The position numbers and the translations under genes are program-made. 64,000 bases of DNA. Origin: Cruorifilaria tuberocauda (Eukaryota > Nematoda > Chromadorea > Rhabditida > Onchocercidae). Shown piece by piece: positions 1-11,760 of the stretch (position 1 is the first letter of the stretch; the number at the start of each line of letters is the position of its first letter). The notes beneath the pieces are model-generated. The model was not told the DNA's origin, searched no databases, and saw only the letters and a list, made by a program, of their open reading frames with translations. The DNA lies in contig JABVXU010000235.1 of the NCBI GenBank assembly GCA_013365365.1, positions 1-64,000 on the forward strand. Reading direction: 5' to 3'.

Positions 1-215
1 AGTTTTTGTTTTCACGAGAGTTTCCATCACTTCCAATCACAATCTGTATTTGTTATATTATTGCTGTTTAGTCTGATCCAAATTACAATAAAAATTAATT
101 TCTCAGTGAGTTCCGAACTCAAAAAAAGTCACGATCCAAAATCCACGACAAATTCTGCGAAAATTTTGTGCGATTTTATTGAAAAGAAATGATATGAGGA
201 AGACATAAATAAAAG

Positions 216-305
216 CTAATTTTTCTTATTATTAAATAAAAAAATTTCTCCATTTGGCTCCTAATTTTTCTTATTATTAAATAAAAAAATTTTTCCATTT
301 GGCTG
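216..305. repeat. 45-bp tandem duplication (2 copies)
   Basis: Two adjacent copies of a 45-bp AT-rich unit (216-260 and 261-305) differ at only about two positions. Each copy begins CTAATTTTTCTTATTATTAA, carries an ATTAAATAAA stretch and ends in CCATTTGGCT. The near identity suggests a recent slippage or unequal-crossover duplication. It lies in non-coding sequence with no gene assigned. Confidence 0.85.
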
Positions 306-763
306 CCCCATCAATTTCGCAAAGAATTTTAAGACTCTTCCGGAATGCAATGAAAACAAAAATCAAACAGTGGCATAAGAAAATTGCAATATATGCAATA
401 AAATGAAAATAATCGAAGAAATAACCATTTGGAAAGCATCATTTACTGGATAATCCGATAAATTTCTTCCTATTACATCAGATAAGATCAGATTAATGTC
501 TTTACTTAATATTTCCATCCATCGTTTAAAGTACGAGATTCAAATGATGGATTCCAGTTTTCAGTCATTAGTAGATAATCTTTAGATAGCAACAGCCTAT
601 TTATTAGGTTTTACTCAAGTTGGGAAAGATAGCAACATATTTTTCGATATTTTCGACAGATCATTTAAGCTACAGATTACATTTGAAAATAAGCAATCAT
701 TAGATAGACATTTTTTCAGAGAATTAAGGAAAAAAACAATTATCATTACTCGAGTTTCACCAA

Positions 764-1297
764 ATGCCTTATTTCGTTCACTTTATAAATGAAAAGATAA
801 TATTCACGCTAGTTTTAATTTATTTTACGGAAGCTCTATGTAGACCAAGCACATCACCAGGCTTGATACTAGATCTAGTTGACCACTGCAATGACTGCCC
901 TCGGATAAGGTGTGATATTTCAATCAGTTATTTTATAAATAACGGAATAGCATACTGTCTCAATTCTTTGTTTCATGGAGACGTCAATAATAGATCAAGT
1001 CCTGTCATTACGACAAATGTGCTTCAGTACAAAGAAATATTCCATTTGAATCACTTCACTAGATTAAAAGGTAGCGTCCTTCTAGTTTCAATTTTCTATT
1101 TCACGAGTTTGGCCTTGTTTGTTTACATTCATTTATTTGACTTGTCATTTTTAAAAGCACCTATAGGTACTATAATATACAGCACTGATGTTTCCACGTC
1201 ACACACTCATTTGGTAACGAAAACATGCATTCTTCACTGCAGATTTAATTTAAAAATAAACATTCTAAAGAACGCAGCCAGTAATTTCCTATTTTAA
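764..1297 (+). CDS. orphan ORF with signal-peptide-like N-terminus (hypothetical)
   Basis: I do not recognise this protein. An uninterrupted 177-codon ORF is long for sequence this AT-rich. Its first ~26 residues (MPYFVHFINEKIIFTLVLIY, then FTEALC) look like a signal peptide with cleavage near ALC/RPS. They are followed by a short Cys-containing stretch (HCNDCPRIRC) and a second hydrophobic segment around residues 103-125. A splice-acceptor-like TTTTTTCAG ends about 45 nt upstream of the ATG, as for a trans-spliced 5' end. A donor-like ATAAG/GTGTGA near codon 49 leaves open that only the first part is an exon. No neighbouring gene gives context. It could equally be a chance ORF. Confidence 0.3.
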   Translation: MPYFVHFINEKIIFTLVLIYFTEALCRPSTSPGLILDLVDHCNDCPRIRCDISISYFINNGIAYCLNSLFHGDVNNRSSPVITTNVLQYKEIFHLNHFTRLKGSVLLVSIFYFTSLALFVYIHLFDLSFLKAPIGTIIYSTDVSTSHTHLVTKTCILHCRFNLKINILKNAASNFLF

Positions 1298-2532
1298 TCA
1301 CAATATTAGTGCCAGATGTGTAAATAAAATGTTAAATTAAATTTATTTTTATTTGATTTTCAATTAAAAATTAAACACAGTGGGAGCAACAGAATGAAAG
1401 ATAAGAATATAATAGATTAGAAAAAATATTATTCATGTTATATCTGACAACTACAAATATAACGCTTAATGTAAAAAAAAGAAAAAACTCTTTTGCGAAA
1501 TTTCCCAAACTTCATTATTTGCTATATTCTAGGTTAATTTAACCGAGCTCGATAGCTAAGCTATAAGCTATAAGAGAAATTTTCCCGTTATATTTATAGT
1601 CCAACAATTTTTTGTTTATAGGGAAATTTATTATGCTGATAAGAAACATTGTTGAATATGTTGATAAGAAAATCAAATAATGACATTTTGCTTAGTTAAG
1701 CAGAACAAAGAAAAAAGATAAAAGCAAAAAAGCAAATAAAAGATGATAAAAGTGAAGCAAAGCAAAACTATAGCAACTGAGAAAACTTTTAGTCAGCAGA
1801 ATCAAAGGGGTTAGGGAAGATAATGAAATGATGATAATGAGAAGTGGCAGTCAGTTTAACAATGGATGACGAAGTAAAGCAATTTTTGCTACCTACAACA
1901 TCAATTGTTTTGGCTCTACGATACAATTAGTACATTTGCAAAAATCGAAAATAAGCGGAGAAGAAAACCTTTGATCTAAATTTAGATCAACAGTTACAGA
2001 ATGTAAAGTTAGGAATCAGCAGAAAACTTTTTAACGTCCGAAAAATGAAAGAAAATTATTCCTACCATCTATATGAAATAAAAAGCATAGAAATAATCTT
2101 ATGCATTATTTGTTGAAAAGTTATTTAATAAGCAAAAATAAAGTACAAATGCAGTTAATTAGCCAAGTGAACAGGCAATTAAAATAACTGTAACTGTGGT
2201 TGATTCCACAAGTAAAAAAGACAATCATAGGATGAACCTCTATTTTGAAATGGATTCTCGCTAGCAATTTCGATATCTAGAAAAATATACTGCACTGAAG
2301 GGCAAAAGATTGTGAAATAACGAGTGATGGTATGCAAACCACAATATGAACACCGAAAAGTTTTGCTCGACTAAACTACAACTTTTAAAGAACCGGAAAA
2401 CTGACATTTCCACTACATTGAGAAAAAATCACTCTAACTTTTTCCTGGAAAATCCTTTACCAAGAAACAGTTAGGCAATTTTGCCGTTAAAATGTTTGAA
2501 AATAAAAATTTTGCTGCAAATGCAACTCTGTT
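1298..2532. other. intergenic, no gene seen
   Basis: AT-rich sequence between the orphan ORF and the 3' end of the galectin gene. I see no convincing exon, RNA gene or repeat here. Its right part should contain the galectin 3' UTR, which is read leftwards. Confidence 0.6.
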
Positions 2533-5500
2533 TTAACGCATTTGGATACCGCTCACTTCTAGATCACCACCAATTTGAAGACCGTTGATTTCATGAGGAT
2601 CTAAGCGATGAGCATATGTCGCATATCGTTCGCTGTTAATAAATATCTGGAAATTATTAAAATCAATAGAATTAAAAATTTTTGTTACTAAATTCCATTG
2701 TTCATTCGTAATTTTTAGTCATCGCCATAGAATCAAAATTAACACCTTGAAAATTGAAGAGTATAATATTGTTTCTGTCATTTTAGTTAGTACTAATTAC
2801 AACTTCAGAAAAACCTTTTAATATGCGATAATGTACATACTTTTGTAAGAATTTGTATTATATAATTAATTTCGGTAATGATTTAAAACTGGAAATATTA
2901 GAACCTGGAAAGCGTATTCCTCATTTTTGATTTCTAAATCAAAGCCGATTCCTTTTTCAAGGATCATTTTTCCTTCGCGTTCCTCGTTACCCCATTCACC
3001 AGCAATCAGTGAATTACGAACTATCGCCTAAAAATGTTTGTAAAAGTGATCAAGCGAAGATGATTTCAGAATTAAAAATTTTTTCATTTACAGAACATAC
3101 TCATGAAATTTTATAAGCTGGAAAAAACTTGAAGAAAACTGATTGTCCGACTCCTGATTTCATTTTTTCTTTCAACTTTAAGAACTTTCGAAATTAATGA
3201 AAATATATGAATCACCAAGATTTTAAGCTCTTTATTATGAGCAGTTTGAAACAATCCCAGCATTGGTTTCAGTCGATAGATCGCTTTATTTTGCAGATAT
3301 AAACTCTAGTATATATTTAATATATCGAGCATAATTAAAAGAAGAGAGAAAAAAATAAATGAACATTTTTATTTTTGATCTGCAAATATGCTCAATTCTT
3401 CATTTTTCTTTAGTTTTAAAATTTGCAAAACATATACTCTGTCAAGCAAATAGATGAACAAACTTTTTCATCGAATCGAGGATTGAAGTGAAGTGCAATG
3501 TCACCATTTTTTTTAAGTAGATTGATGTGGAAACGTTTTCCTTTCTTTTCTGGTGTTGCGAAAATGAGCAATGATTTGCCTGGTACCAAACCTTCTCCAC
3601 TTAATCCACTTTCGTATGGAACTGGCTATAACAATAAAATTTTCCAAAAAATTTTAGAAATCAAATAAAAAATCGTAGATTATCTTTGTAAAGTGAGAGA
3701 GTATTTAACTAAATGAGGTATAAAGATTAGTATTGCCAATACCTATTGATTACAAATCAGTAAGAAATCTAAACTTATGATGTTATTCCGTCTTTATCTC
3801 AAATTACACCTTCGATTGGATAGGAGAAGCAAGAAATGAGAACGAATATATCAGCCCTTGATTTCACCAATTTTTAAACAAAGGGTCGCCCCTTTGTAGT
3901 TCATAAAAAAGAAATTCTTGAGTATCAAGAAATTTTTTTGCAAAAAAGATTTTGAAAAAGAAGATGAGAAGCACTTACATAATATTTGCCTCCCCAATGG
4001 ATATATGTAACGAGCACATCACCATCAATCGAGAAATGTGTCACTGAAGAGAGTGGGACGCGATGTTCATATTCTTTCACTTCCTTCTGCAAAATAAATA
4101 GTGCACAATACTTGTGAGTACTAAAATTTGACGATTTTACAGATTTTGCAGAGAATTCTTTCCCATCTGATATAAATATGTTTGAGAAAATATTCTTCAA
4201 AATTTCCACTCCTTTCCACCGAATGGACGTCGTGCGAAGTTATTCAAATTAAGATGGAATTTATAATGGAGATAGTGAGATACGACGATAATCCGCATTT
4301 CGATTTTTCAAAAAATGAATCTGCTAATTCACTAATCCACTATTTGGAATAATTTTCAAAGAGAAAAACAATTAATCATCTATTTGGAAATCGTTTCGTA
4401 TTGGAAACGACTTATTGCAAAGAAAATTGTAATGGAAAATAACTGAATGAATATTAGTACTAATAGAATCAGATTGAATTAATTCATGGCTGTTTCAAGA
4501 ATTTAGTAATGCTTCAATGTGAAGCATTAGAAACTAATTAAAATCAATAGATGATCCACAAAAAGCAAATTTGAATCTTTTAGTTGTAGATAATTCCTTA
4601 TGCATATTATTCCTCAATACGATCATCAAATTACTTGTCTTCTGTATCACTTACCTCAACTACTCATTTGGATCTACCATATTTCCCAATTTTATTTGAA
4701 AGAGTTATAAGCCTTATTTAATATTCAAAAGAAATTATTGATATGAGGCAGATCTAAGACAATATAAAACATTTAGCAAAGGAATGAGACTTGACGAGAA
4801 AATCTTCAACTCGAATTAATACTTCAAGAAATTTAATTCCATTTATATGTCTAATCATTGTTTCGAAATTCAATTACCTGGTCAAGATAGATCGTATATT
4901 TACTGTCATGCGCACGAATTCGAAGATCGATATCATCTCCTTTCTTGTAAGGATTACTTTTTCTTTCTTCTTTGCCCCATTCTCCTTTTGTGAATGTGTT
5001 GAACACAATCTGCAAAATAAAATTACAATCTTGATATAAAATGTAGTGTATTAGAAAAGATCATTACTCAATTTATGTCATTTATGCAAATGCAATTCAC
5101 AGGAGAAGATACTTTCAGCGTTTAATTTATTACTACTACTATACAATTTTACACAAAGTGCATTTTTTACTACCATAATCATCGTATCATTTTTTTATTT
5201 TATAAAAGTTTCGTTTCAAATTTGAAATCAAAATAGATTTCCCTGTTATTTATTTTTACGTTGTCCATTCCCTCCTTATTCAGTACAATGAATATTTTCA
5301 ATGTCACTGTCCAAATTTTCAACTTTTTTTGCTACAATTTTAAATAAATGGTAAGACACGATCGTCATTAATATATATTGCATCGGACATAATTAAAAGA
5401 GCTACTAACCTTCCCCTCATCAAAACGCACAGATATATGCAGTGGGACGTCATTACCGCTAAAATCTGCGGAAGTATTGTGTAAATTTACCGTGAATCTG

Positions 5501-7197
5501 CAAAATTACTGTTTATGACATAAATGAGAGATAAAATTAAGAAAATTATATTTTGATAACTTTTCAGATTGCAAAATCATACTATTTTATACTATAACAA
5601 TTATCATTTATTCACTTAATCTCAATGTCTAAATATTCAGCGGCTTGAGTATTCTCCTGAAAATTCAAGTATCTCACATATATTAGTAAGACGATTCAGT
5701 AAATTAGGTCAAGGGTAATGGTCAGCATTCCAACACATTTTCTTTGGATTATATGACCGTTCGAGACATATGCGCTAGTGCACTTGAACTTTTTCATAGA
5801 CAAATAAATTCTTAATGTTTAAAAGGGAAAAATGAAGTGGCATAGAGAATATGCGAAAGACAGATTGCAAGACTCCATTATCCTTGACTCAAAAACTTAG
5901 CTGATTATTGCGTCGGTTATAGCAAATGCGGAAAATTTGACGAACAATAAAACTTATATTATATCGATGCAGAACAGAATTATTAGAGAAAGCATTTTCC
6001 TGTCATTTATATTAATAAAAATGAAAATAATGTAATACCTGACAGAATCTTCTGCCGTTTTGCCTTTTACCAAAAGTGTTTGTCCAGGCTCAAATGGTTC
6101 AGTTAGCTTACTTCGGTACGGTACCGGCTAAAAAAAGAGATTTGAGTATAGCAAGCCAGAAATATTTTCAAAAGCTAAATAAACATTAAGTTAAAAGCAG
6201 AAAATGATAGAAGTAACTGTATTCGATTTCAATCAAAATTGAGTGGATTGTGATGAAATCAATGATACGGACTGAAGGATTGAAGTTTTTTGACTATAAA
6301 AGATTGGATAGAAGGCTGAAACAATGAAATTTCTGGAAATCACTATCAGAATAATGAAATCCGCGAGTGTACCAAAATCCTCAATGGAAAAATCCTGCGC
6401 TTCACTCAATAAATAATGAAACTTCAATAAAACTATCATTCTACGTTCTCTTTTTGTCCTTTTTTATTTATCTCCTATTCCGCCGTAATATCGGAGAATT
6501 TTCAAACTATCCAGTAGAATTAAATATTGAAAATAAAATGAAGCTTTGAACTTCAATGTAATTTACAATTCAACTAAAAAGTTTAAATGAAATAACTTCC
6601 TAATGATTCTGTTTTACAGTGTGAAAAATGAATTCTAATCAAGTTTATTAGCAGCAACATGATCAGAAACAATAAAAACTACTGGAAGTGAAACTAAATT
6701 TCAAAATTTATAAGATTAGATGCAATTTGCGTTCATGTAATGAGCCATACAGTGCGAGAAGTGGTATCTACCTCACTGAATTAGATTTTTTTTACTGAAT
6801 TTCCAAAAATCGCAAACTCTTCCTTACAGTTCCTAAGGAACACTTTCTAATTGAACATATTTATGAAATTACAAAAGAAGAATCTCAAAATTTTATTTCT
6901 TAATTCTATAATTAATGCAATGCAAAAGTATACGCTGATTTTTGATTCAAAGGTCGTTTAAATGTTTTAAAAAACCTTTGAATCAAAAATCGAATACGAC
7001 CACAACGAAATCTTTGAATTCAAATTTTGAAAAATGACCATCAGGTTAAATTGTGGCTTGTAAATTAATTATGACAGTTTGAAGTTAATGAATTTAATGC
7101 TATTTTCACGATGCAGTGATTGCATTTTTTTCCGAAAACTCTCCCTTATGAAATATTAAGTTAAACTTACATAATTCGTTTCGTATTCATTGGCCAT
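2533..7197 (-). CDS. lec-1: tandem-repeat galectin, LEC-1 type
   Basis: Beta-galactoside-binding lectin with two carbohydrate-recognition domains, 280 aa in eight exons: 7171-7197, 6039-6127, 5410-5497, 4878-5009, 3979-4086, 3464-3625, 2905-3027, 2533-2646. All joins keep frame with GT/AG. CRD1 (about residues 10-148) has H59-I-S-V-R63, N72 and WGKEER (79-84). CRD2 (about 149-280) has the full canonical set: HFNPR (194-198), N207, W214-G-N-E-E-R219. CRD1 therefore lacks the Asn of HxNPR, as I recall for the N-terminal domain of C. elegans LEC-1. There is no signal peptide, as expected for galectins, which leave cells by a non-classical route. Length matches the ~279-aa nematode family. The ~1-kb first intron contains a perfect inverted repeat (6937-6991). 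Filarial galectins are known abundant surface/secreted antigens (family knowledge). Confidence 0.96.
6937..6991. repeat. perfect 18-bp inverted repeat (hairpin) in lec-1 intron 1
   Basis: GATTTTTGATTCAAAGGT at 6937-6954 is the exact reverse complement of 6974-6991, with a 19-nt AT-rich spacer. It lies inside the first intron of the galectin gene. It could be a fold-back or MITE-type remnant, or a structured intronic element; no flanking target duplication was identified. Confidence 0.85.
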
Positions 7198-10100
7198 ATT
7201 CTCAACTTTGGTACAAATGAGCGAAAATGTAGCTAAAAATACTCCAAATTTAAATAAAAAAAGTATTTTGATTGGAAAATCGATGAAGGTTTGTACTATT
7301 TCAGATACTAAAAAGAACGAAATAATGACGAACTATTGCGAATATATGAGAAGAAAATAATAGCGTTATTATGGAAAAAAGAAAATATGAGCTTCAATTG
7401 AACTAAACGATCATATTTTATATTTGGCTAAAAACTGACTTACTTTTACCGACACTTTCGGCAGATGAAAATCGATTTTTATAAGTTGGAAGAAAATTTT
7501 ATAATTTTTATAGGAGAACATATAAACATAAATAATTTTAACATTCAAATTCATCACGAATTTAAAATTGTGTAAACCTATGAGAATTACTTCATCACTA
7601 CAGCCAATTTACAGCAATGAAAGAGTGATAAAAGTGAGCTGAAAGCAGTAATAATTTATACAAAGGGCTCGAAATAGCATTTGATAATGTTACCGAATAA
7701 ATTTCTACTTCATTGTGAACATTTTTCTGTACCTTTGCAAAATAGGCAATCACTCAAAGAACACGCTGCCAAACTATAATTTTATTTAAATATGGAATTT
7801 TAAATGTCAATCCAGTCTTATTTGGATTTTTTATTATTAACATCTGCAAAACAATATTTCGACAAGTAATGAAAATAAGATATGCTCACTTGCTACATCC
7901 ATAAAACTCCTATTATTTTACTTCTAAGCAAAATATTACTGTTATGCCGTTTAGTTATTTCATCAGAAGTAATTGGGAACTTACATTTCCAAATTACTGT
8001 TAAAAAATTATATTTGTAACAAAAACCGACCGAAAATTAAATCACAAATAGGAAATGAAGCAAACTGCATGCCTAAACTCGAAATATAATATGCCATAAC
8101 TGGGCATCTAGTCCTAACACATCGACTTAGACGTCGTTTCTTGAATATGTTTAAACTTCGTCACATAATTTCTACGTCATTCATGCAAGATTAAATAGCT
8201 TTCTAGAGAAATTGTTTCGTTTTCATTATCCGATTACTAAAAATAGTTTTACCAGATAATCTTATGCATGAATTCAATTTATATCATATCATAATGTTGA
8301 TGTATACATTGTTCGTAAAGAAATTTAACAAAATCAAAATATACAACAAGCAACTATTCATTCATCGAAGAATTTTATAGAATCTCGAACACTTAGAGCT
8401 TAACAGACTTACGTGGTGATTATGAAAGCCAAACAAAGACATCCTCATACCCACTCATAAATTAATAACATTAGTATATTGATTACATAACTCCAATTAA
8501 TACTTTATCAAAATCCATCAATCATCAGTGGGGAAAGATGAAAAAGAAAAGAAAAATTTAACCAAAGAGAAAAATGTTTTAAGATCGGCGAAAAATATGC
8601 CCTATTCGAAACAACAAATTCTCTAGTTTTTTTTCATCATCAAATTTTAAAAACAACTGTAAGTAAACAAATTCAAATTGCAGCACCAAAGCAGTGAGAA
8701 GGCAAAACAACGAAAAGGATGACAACAAGTGACTTAATATTGTCATAAAATAGTTTGTAGAACTCGTTTTATTACAACTGCAACAAAATTCAAAACACGA
8801 TCGTTGATGTTTCAGTAAATGATCATGCATGCTTGCCTCTTCATTCAAAGAAGATATAAAATACAAAATGAACAACAAAGAGCATTTCTTATCGCGCACT
8901 AATGAGATTGTTTTATCCTTCCTCATAAGAAAAGAAAAATGAATGATTGTATTTCTGCTATTCCTATGCAATTTATACGAAAAATTATTCTGATTAATCA
9001 GTCTTCAATGTTTTGTCTTGACTGAGAGTGTATAAGAGAGGATTCAGCAAGCTTATTTGATGGCATTTTTACGAAATATCGGTTTAATCAAATGTAGAGA
9101 GAAAAGACATTTTGTTCTAATGCATCATCCACTTATCACATACAGTATGCTCTGCTCGACGCAACCTCCATTATATTTAATGAAAAGGGTTATTTGACTG
9201 ACCGGTATGACATCGAACCGTCTAATGCAGCGTAGCAATCTCACACAGTTTAGGCTGCAAACCCTATTATACTTTACAGTTTATATAATAAAAATGATTC
9301 ATCGATGAACTGATCCAGTTATTAGTTTAGATCGATTAGGAACATTTTTCATTGAAACATGAAAGGCTCATCTCCAAGGCACCTCATTAGATCAACTATT
9401 TGCAAATTGAAATGAAAAAAACGGATACGTTACTAAGGTAATTATGAGTTACCGTTCTAGAAGATGTTTTAATGATGCATCAGACATTTTGAATTAAAAA
9501 ATGTAGGTAATCTGACTCTCATCCAAGCATTTAAACCATTAAAAATGATAGCATATTATTCACAGTATTCCTATAGATCCAATGGTATCATGATATTAGT
9601 ATCATCTTGTGATAGCACTACAATAGATGGTTTTTTGTGGTTACTGAAGTCATCTTCACATATCTTCATAAAATTTTTGTTTCCGTAATGAGAATTTGTT
9701 GATAGAGAATGAATTTTTCACAATTTTATAGTTCAGACTTTAAATTCGAGACAACATCTTGTTATTCTTATCAGTCTTATAAAATATTTGATCATGCTAT
9801 TACGTAATTTATTTCTTCCTTTTGTACCATCGACCTGGATCGCTTCCTATTTCGCAATGAGTGCTGTGAGAAATTCATTATAACCCTAAACTTCAACGTT
9901 TAAATTCAGAGTATAATTTAAAAGAGAGAAGCCAAAGCGTGCAAATAACATTGCTGTCCCCGTTCAGGCTTATTTCATTCAACTTTTACATCAATGTTGA
10001 ATTTCATACAGCACTTTGTGGTGTCTGCTAAGGGTTCTGCTCAATCAGCTATTAAAATTTTGTTGTCAGGAAACCGCGCAGCAACTGTCGATATTCTTTT

Positions 10101-10230
10101 TGCACTATCAATTGGCGGTAATGGAAGAAAGAGAAAGATAAAGGATAGCAATGTTTTCGGGAAACGATTAGAAAGGAGAGAGGGAAAAAGTTGAATTGAT
10201 TATAGGAGGACTTGATAGAGACAGAAAAGA
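7198..10230. other. gene-poor AT-rich stretch upstream of lec-1
   Basis: This ~3-kb stretch lies 5' of the galectin start codon. I see no exon chain with matching splice phases and no recognisable protein. The first few hundred bases presumably include the galectin promoter and trans-splice site. Open frames here (for example 8579-8971 on the minus strand) have composition typical of random AT-rich sequence. Confidence 0.5.
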
Positions 10231-10445
10231 GAAGGATTTAAGAGCCTAGAGATAGCCATCTATTGATAGGAGATGAGGGCAAAGAGGATGTGGTCTGGGT
10301 TTGTGTTCCTTCGCTTCCTCCCAGTGTCTTTTCCAGACGGGAATCCGCAAGAGAGAGGGAGATGAGAGAAGGAGAGAGAGAGATGGATTCGAAGCATTCA
10401 GTGAAGGAAATGCATATTTTAAAAAAGAAACTACCGGAAAAGTGA
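10230..10445. other. GC/purine-rich island
   Basis: Composition shifts abruptly from AT-rich to a mixed GC-rich and purine-rich tract, with GAGAGAGGGAGATGAGAGAA-like sequence around 10350-10390. Both strands carry short overlapping open frames, neither with recognisable protein features. GAGA-type tracts are common near nematode promoters, so a promoter or non-coding exon is possible. This is inference only. Confidence 0.4.
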
Positions 10446-11399
10446 TGGATAACTTATGTCCGTGCAACTAACACTCTGAACAATTCCACATTCATCCCAA
10501 ACATCCTGAACGATCTGTAATTTTCTCCTTTCGGAAGAAAATCTGATTTCCCAAAATAAGAAAAAGATGAGAATGTGAAGAAGACGAATTCTTTTTTTAA
10601 GAAAAAAAATGAAATCTTCAATAATCAGAACACTGGAATCATTTAACATCCATTCATTATTCAAGGGCCAAATTATGGAGCGTTGTATCCTTTCTCTTAT
10701 TCTTGAAACCTCTAAAAACTCATTTCAAAGGCTTAAAAAAAAAGCTTCATTTTTCTTCAATTTTTACATTCAAGAAATTTAGAAATTACAACTGTTCGAA
10801 CTAATCTATTATTTCACTTATCTTGCTATTACAAAAAAAACCTTAAATTTCGTTACACAGATCGACGATTTGGGAGTTAATATGGAGATTGATATGTTAA
10901 TGGTATATTGGTCTTGAAAATTTTCCTTAAATAGAGCTAGAAATTAGAAGCATGCTGATGATATATATAAAAACACTAGCAAGTTACCACTCTACTTTCT
11001 ACAGCAACAAAAATATCGACATCTTTCTCCTTCCTCTCTATGATTGAAAAAAACTATTCATTCTACTGGTGTCTGTCTCCATCTCTTCGATTTCCTAAAC
11101 GGAGATCTAATAACAAAAGGGAAGAAAGGAAGGCCATTGCTACCAACGGCAGTATATTTCAGCTATACAAAATAAACGCTGCAAGACAAAAAATTGCTGC
11201 AATAGCTGCAGTCTAGTTAAAATATGATCATTTCTTTTCCTTAACTGAACTTTAACTTTCTAGGATCTGTTTTCATCCATTTTAGTGCAAAGAAATATTG
11301 ATGCTGTAAATATGAGTGAATGAATATAGTAACACGCTGTGAAGATACAATGATAAGGGAAATGATGAAATTAGCTGAAGAGGTAAGTGATTCTTCATA

Positions 11400-11760
11400 A
11401 ATGGAAGAAGTATCAGCTTTTCCTGTTCGCCGAACCGGGAGGGTGAGAGAAGAGGGGTGAATAGAGGAGAAGGGGAAGGACGCCTTTGACGGAGCGTGTC
11501 TGAGAGAAGATCGATGGACGTCTGCTGCTCTATGGCGGTTGCGGGGCCGTTTCTGATGAAGCTGCTCGCCGAAGTGGTTGCTGCCGCCGTTGCAGCCCCC
11601 TACTACTACTACGATGCTGTTGTTGCTTGGGGGAAGGGGAAGGGGAAGGGGAATGACATGCGAAAAACAAGAAAGATAAAGGGTGGGAGTTCGTTAAACC
11701 CGACCAAATCGCTTGTCGAGAAAGGAGGCACAGTGGCGTTCGAGAACCGCTCCACTACCA
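11400..11760 (+). other. GC-rich island with possible 5' exon
   Basis: A strongly GC-rich block in AT-rich surroundings. An ATG at 11514 opens a frame running to 11942 on the plus strand. It begins MDVCCSMAVAGPFLMKLLAE, continues with an Ala/Tyr-rich stretch and then basic residues. I do not recognise it, and its second half looks non-coding. It may be a promoter-proximal exon, a CpG-like regulatory island or a non-coding RNA. A G-quadruplex motif sits inside it (11629-11651). Confidence 0.35.
11629..11651 (+). promoter_or_regulatory. G-quadruplex motif
   Basis: Four runs of at least four G (GGGGG then three GGGG) are separated by AA on the plus strand, which fits the classical intramolecular G4 consensus with 2-nt loops. 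Such a motif is exceptional in this AT-rich window. Whether it acts in DNA or in a transcript cannot be told. Confidence 0.7.

Noticed and set aside
8579..8971. 130-codon minus-strand open frame
   Set aside because: Phe/Leu/Ser/Lys-rich composition typical of AT-rich noise, no motif, no splice context and no neighbours to link to.
10246..10664. Overlapping open frames on both strands in the GC/purine-rich island
   Set aside because: They are mutually antisense and arise from the purine-rich composition; neither resembles a protein.
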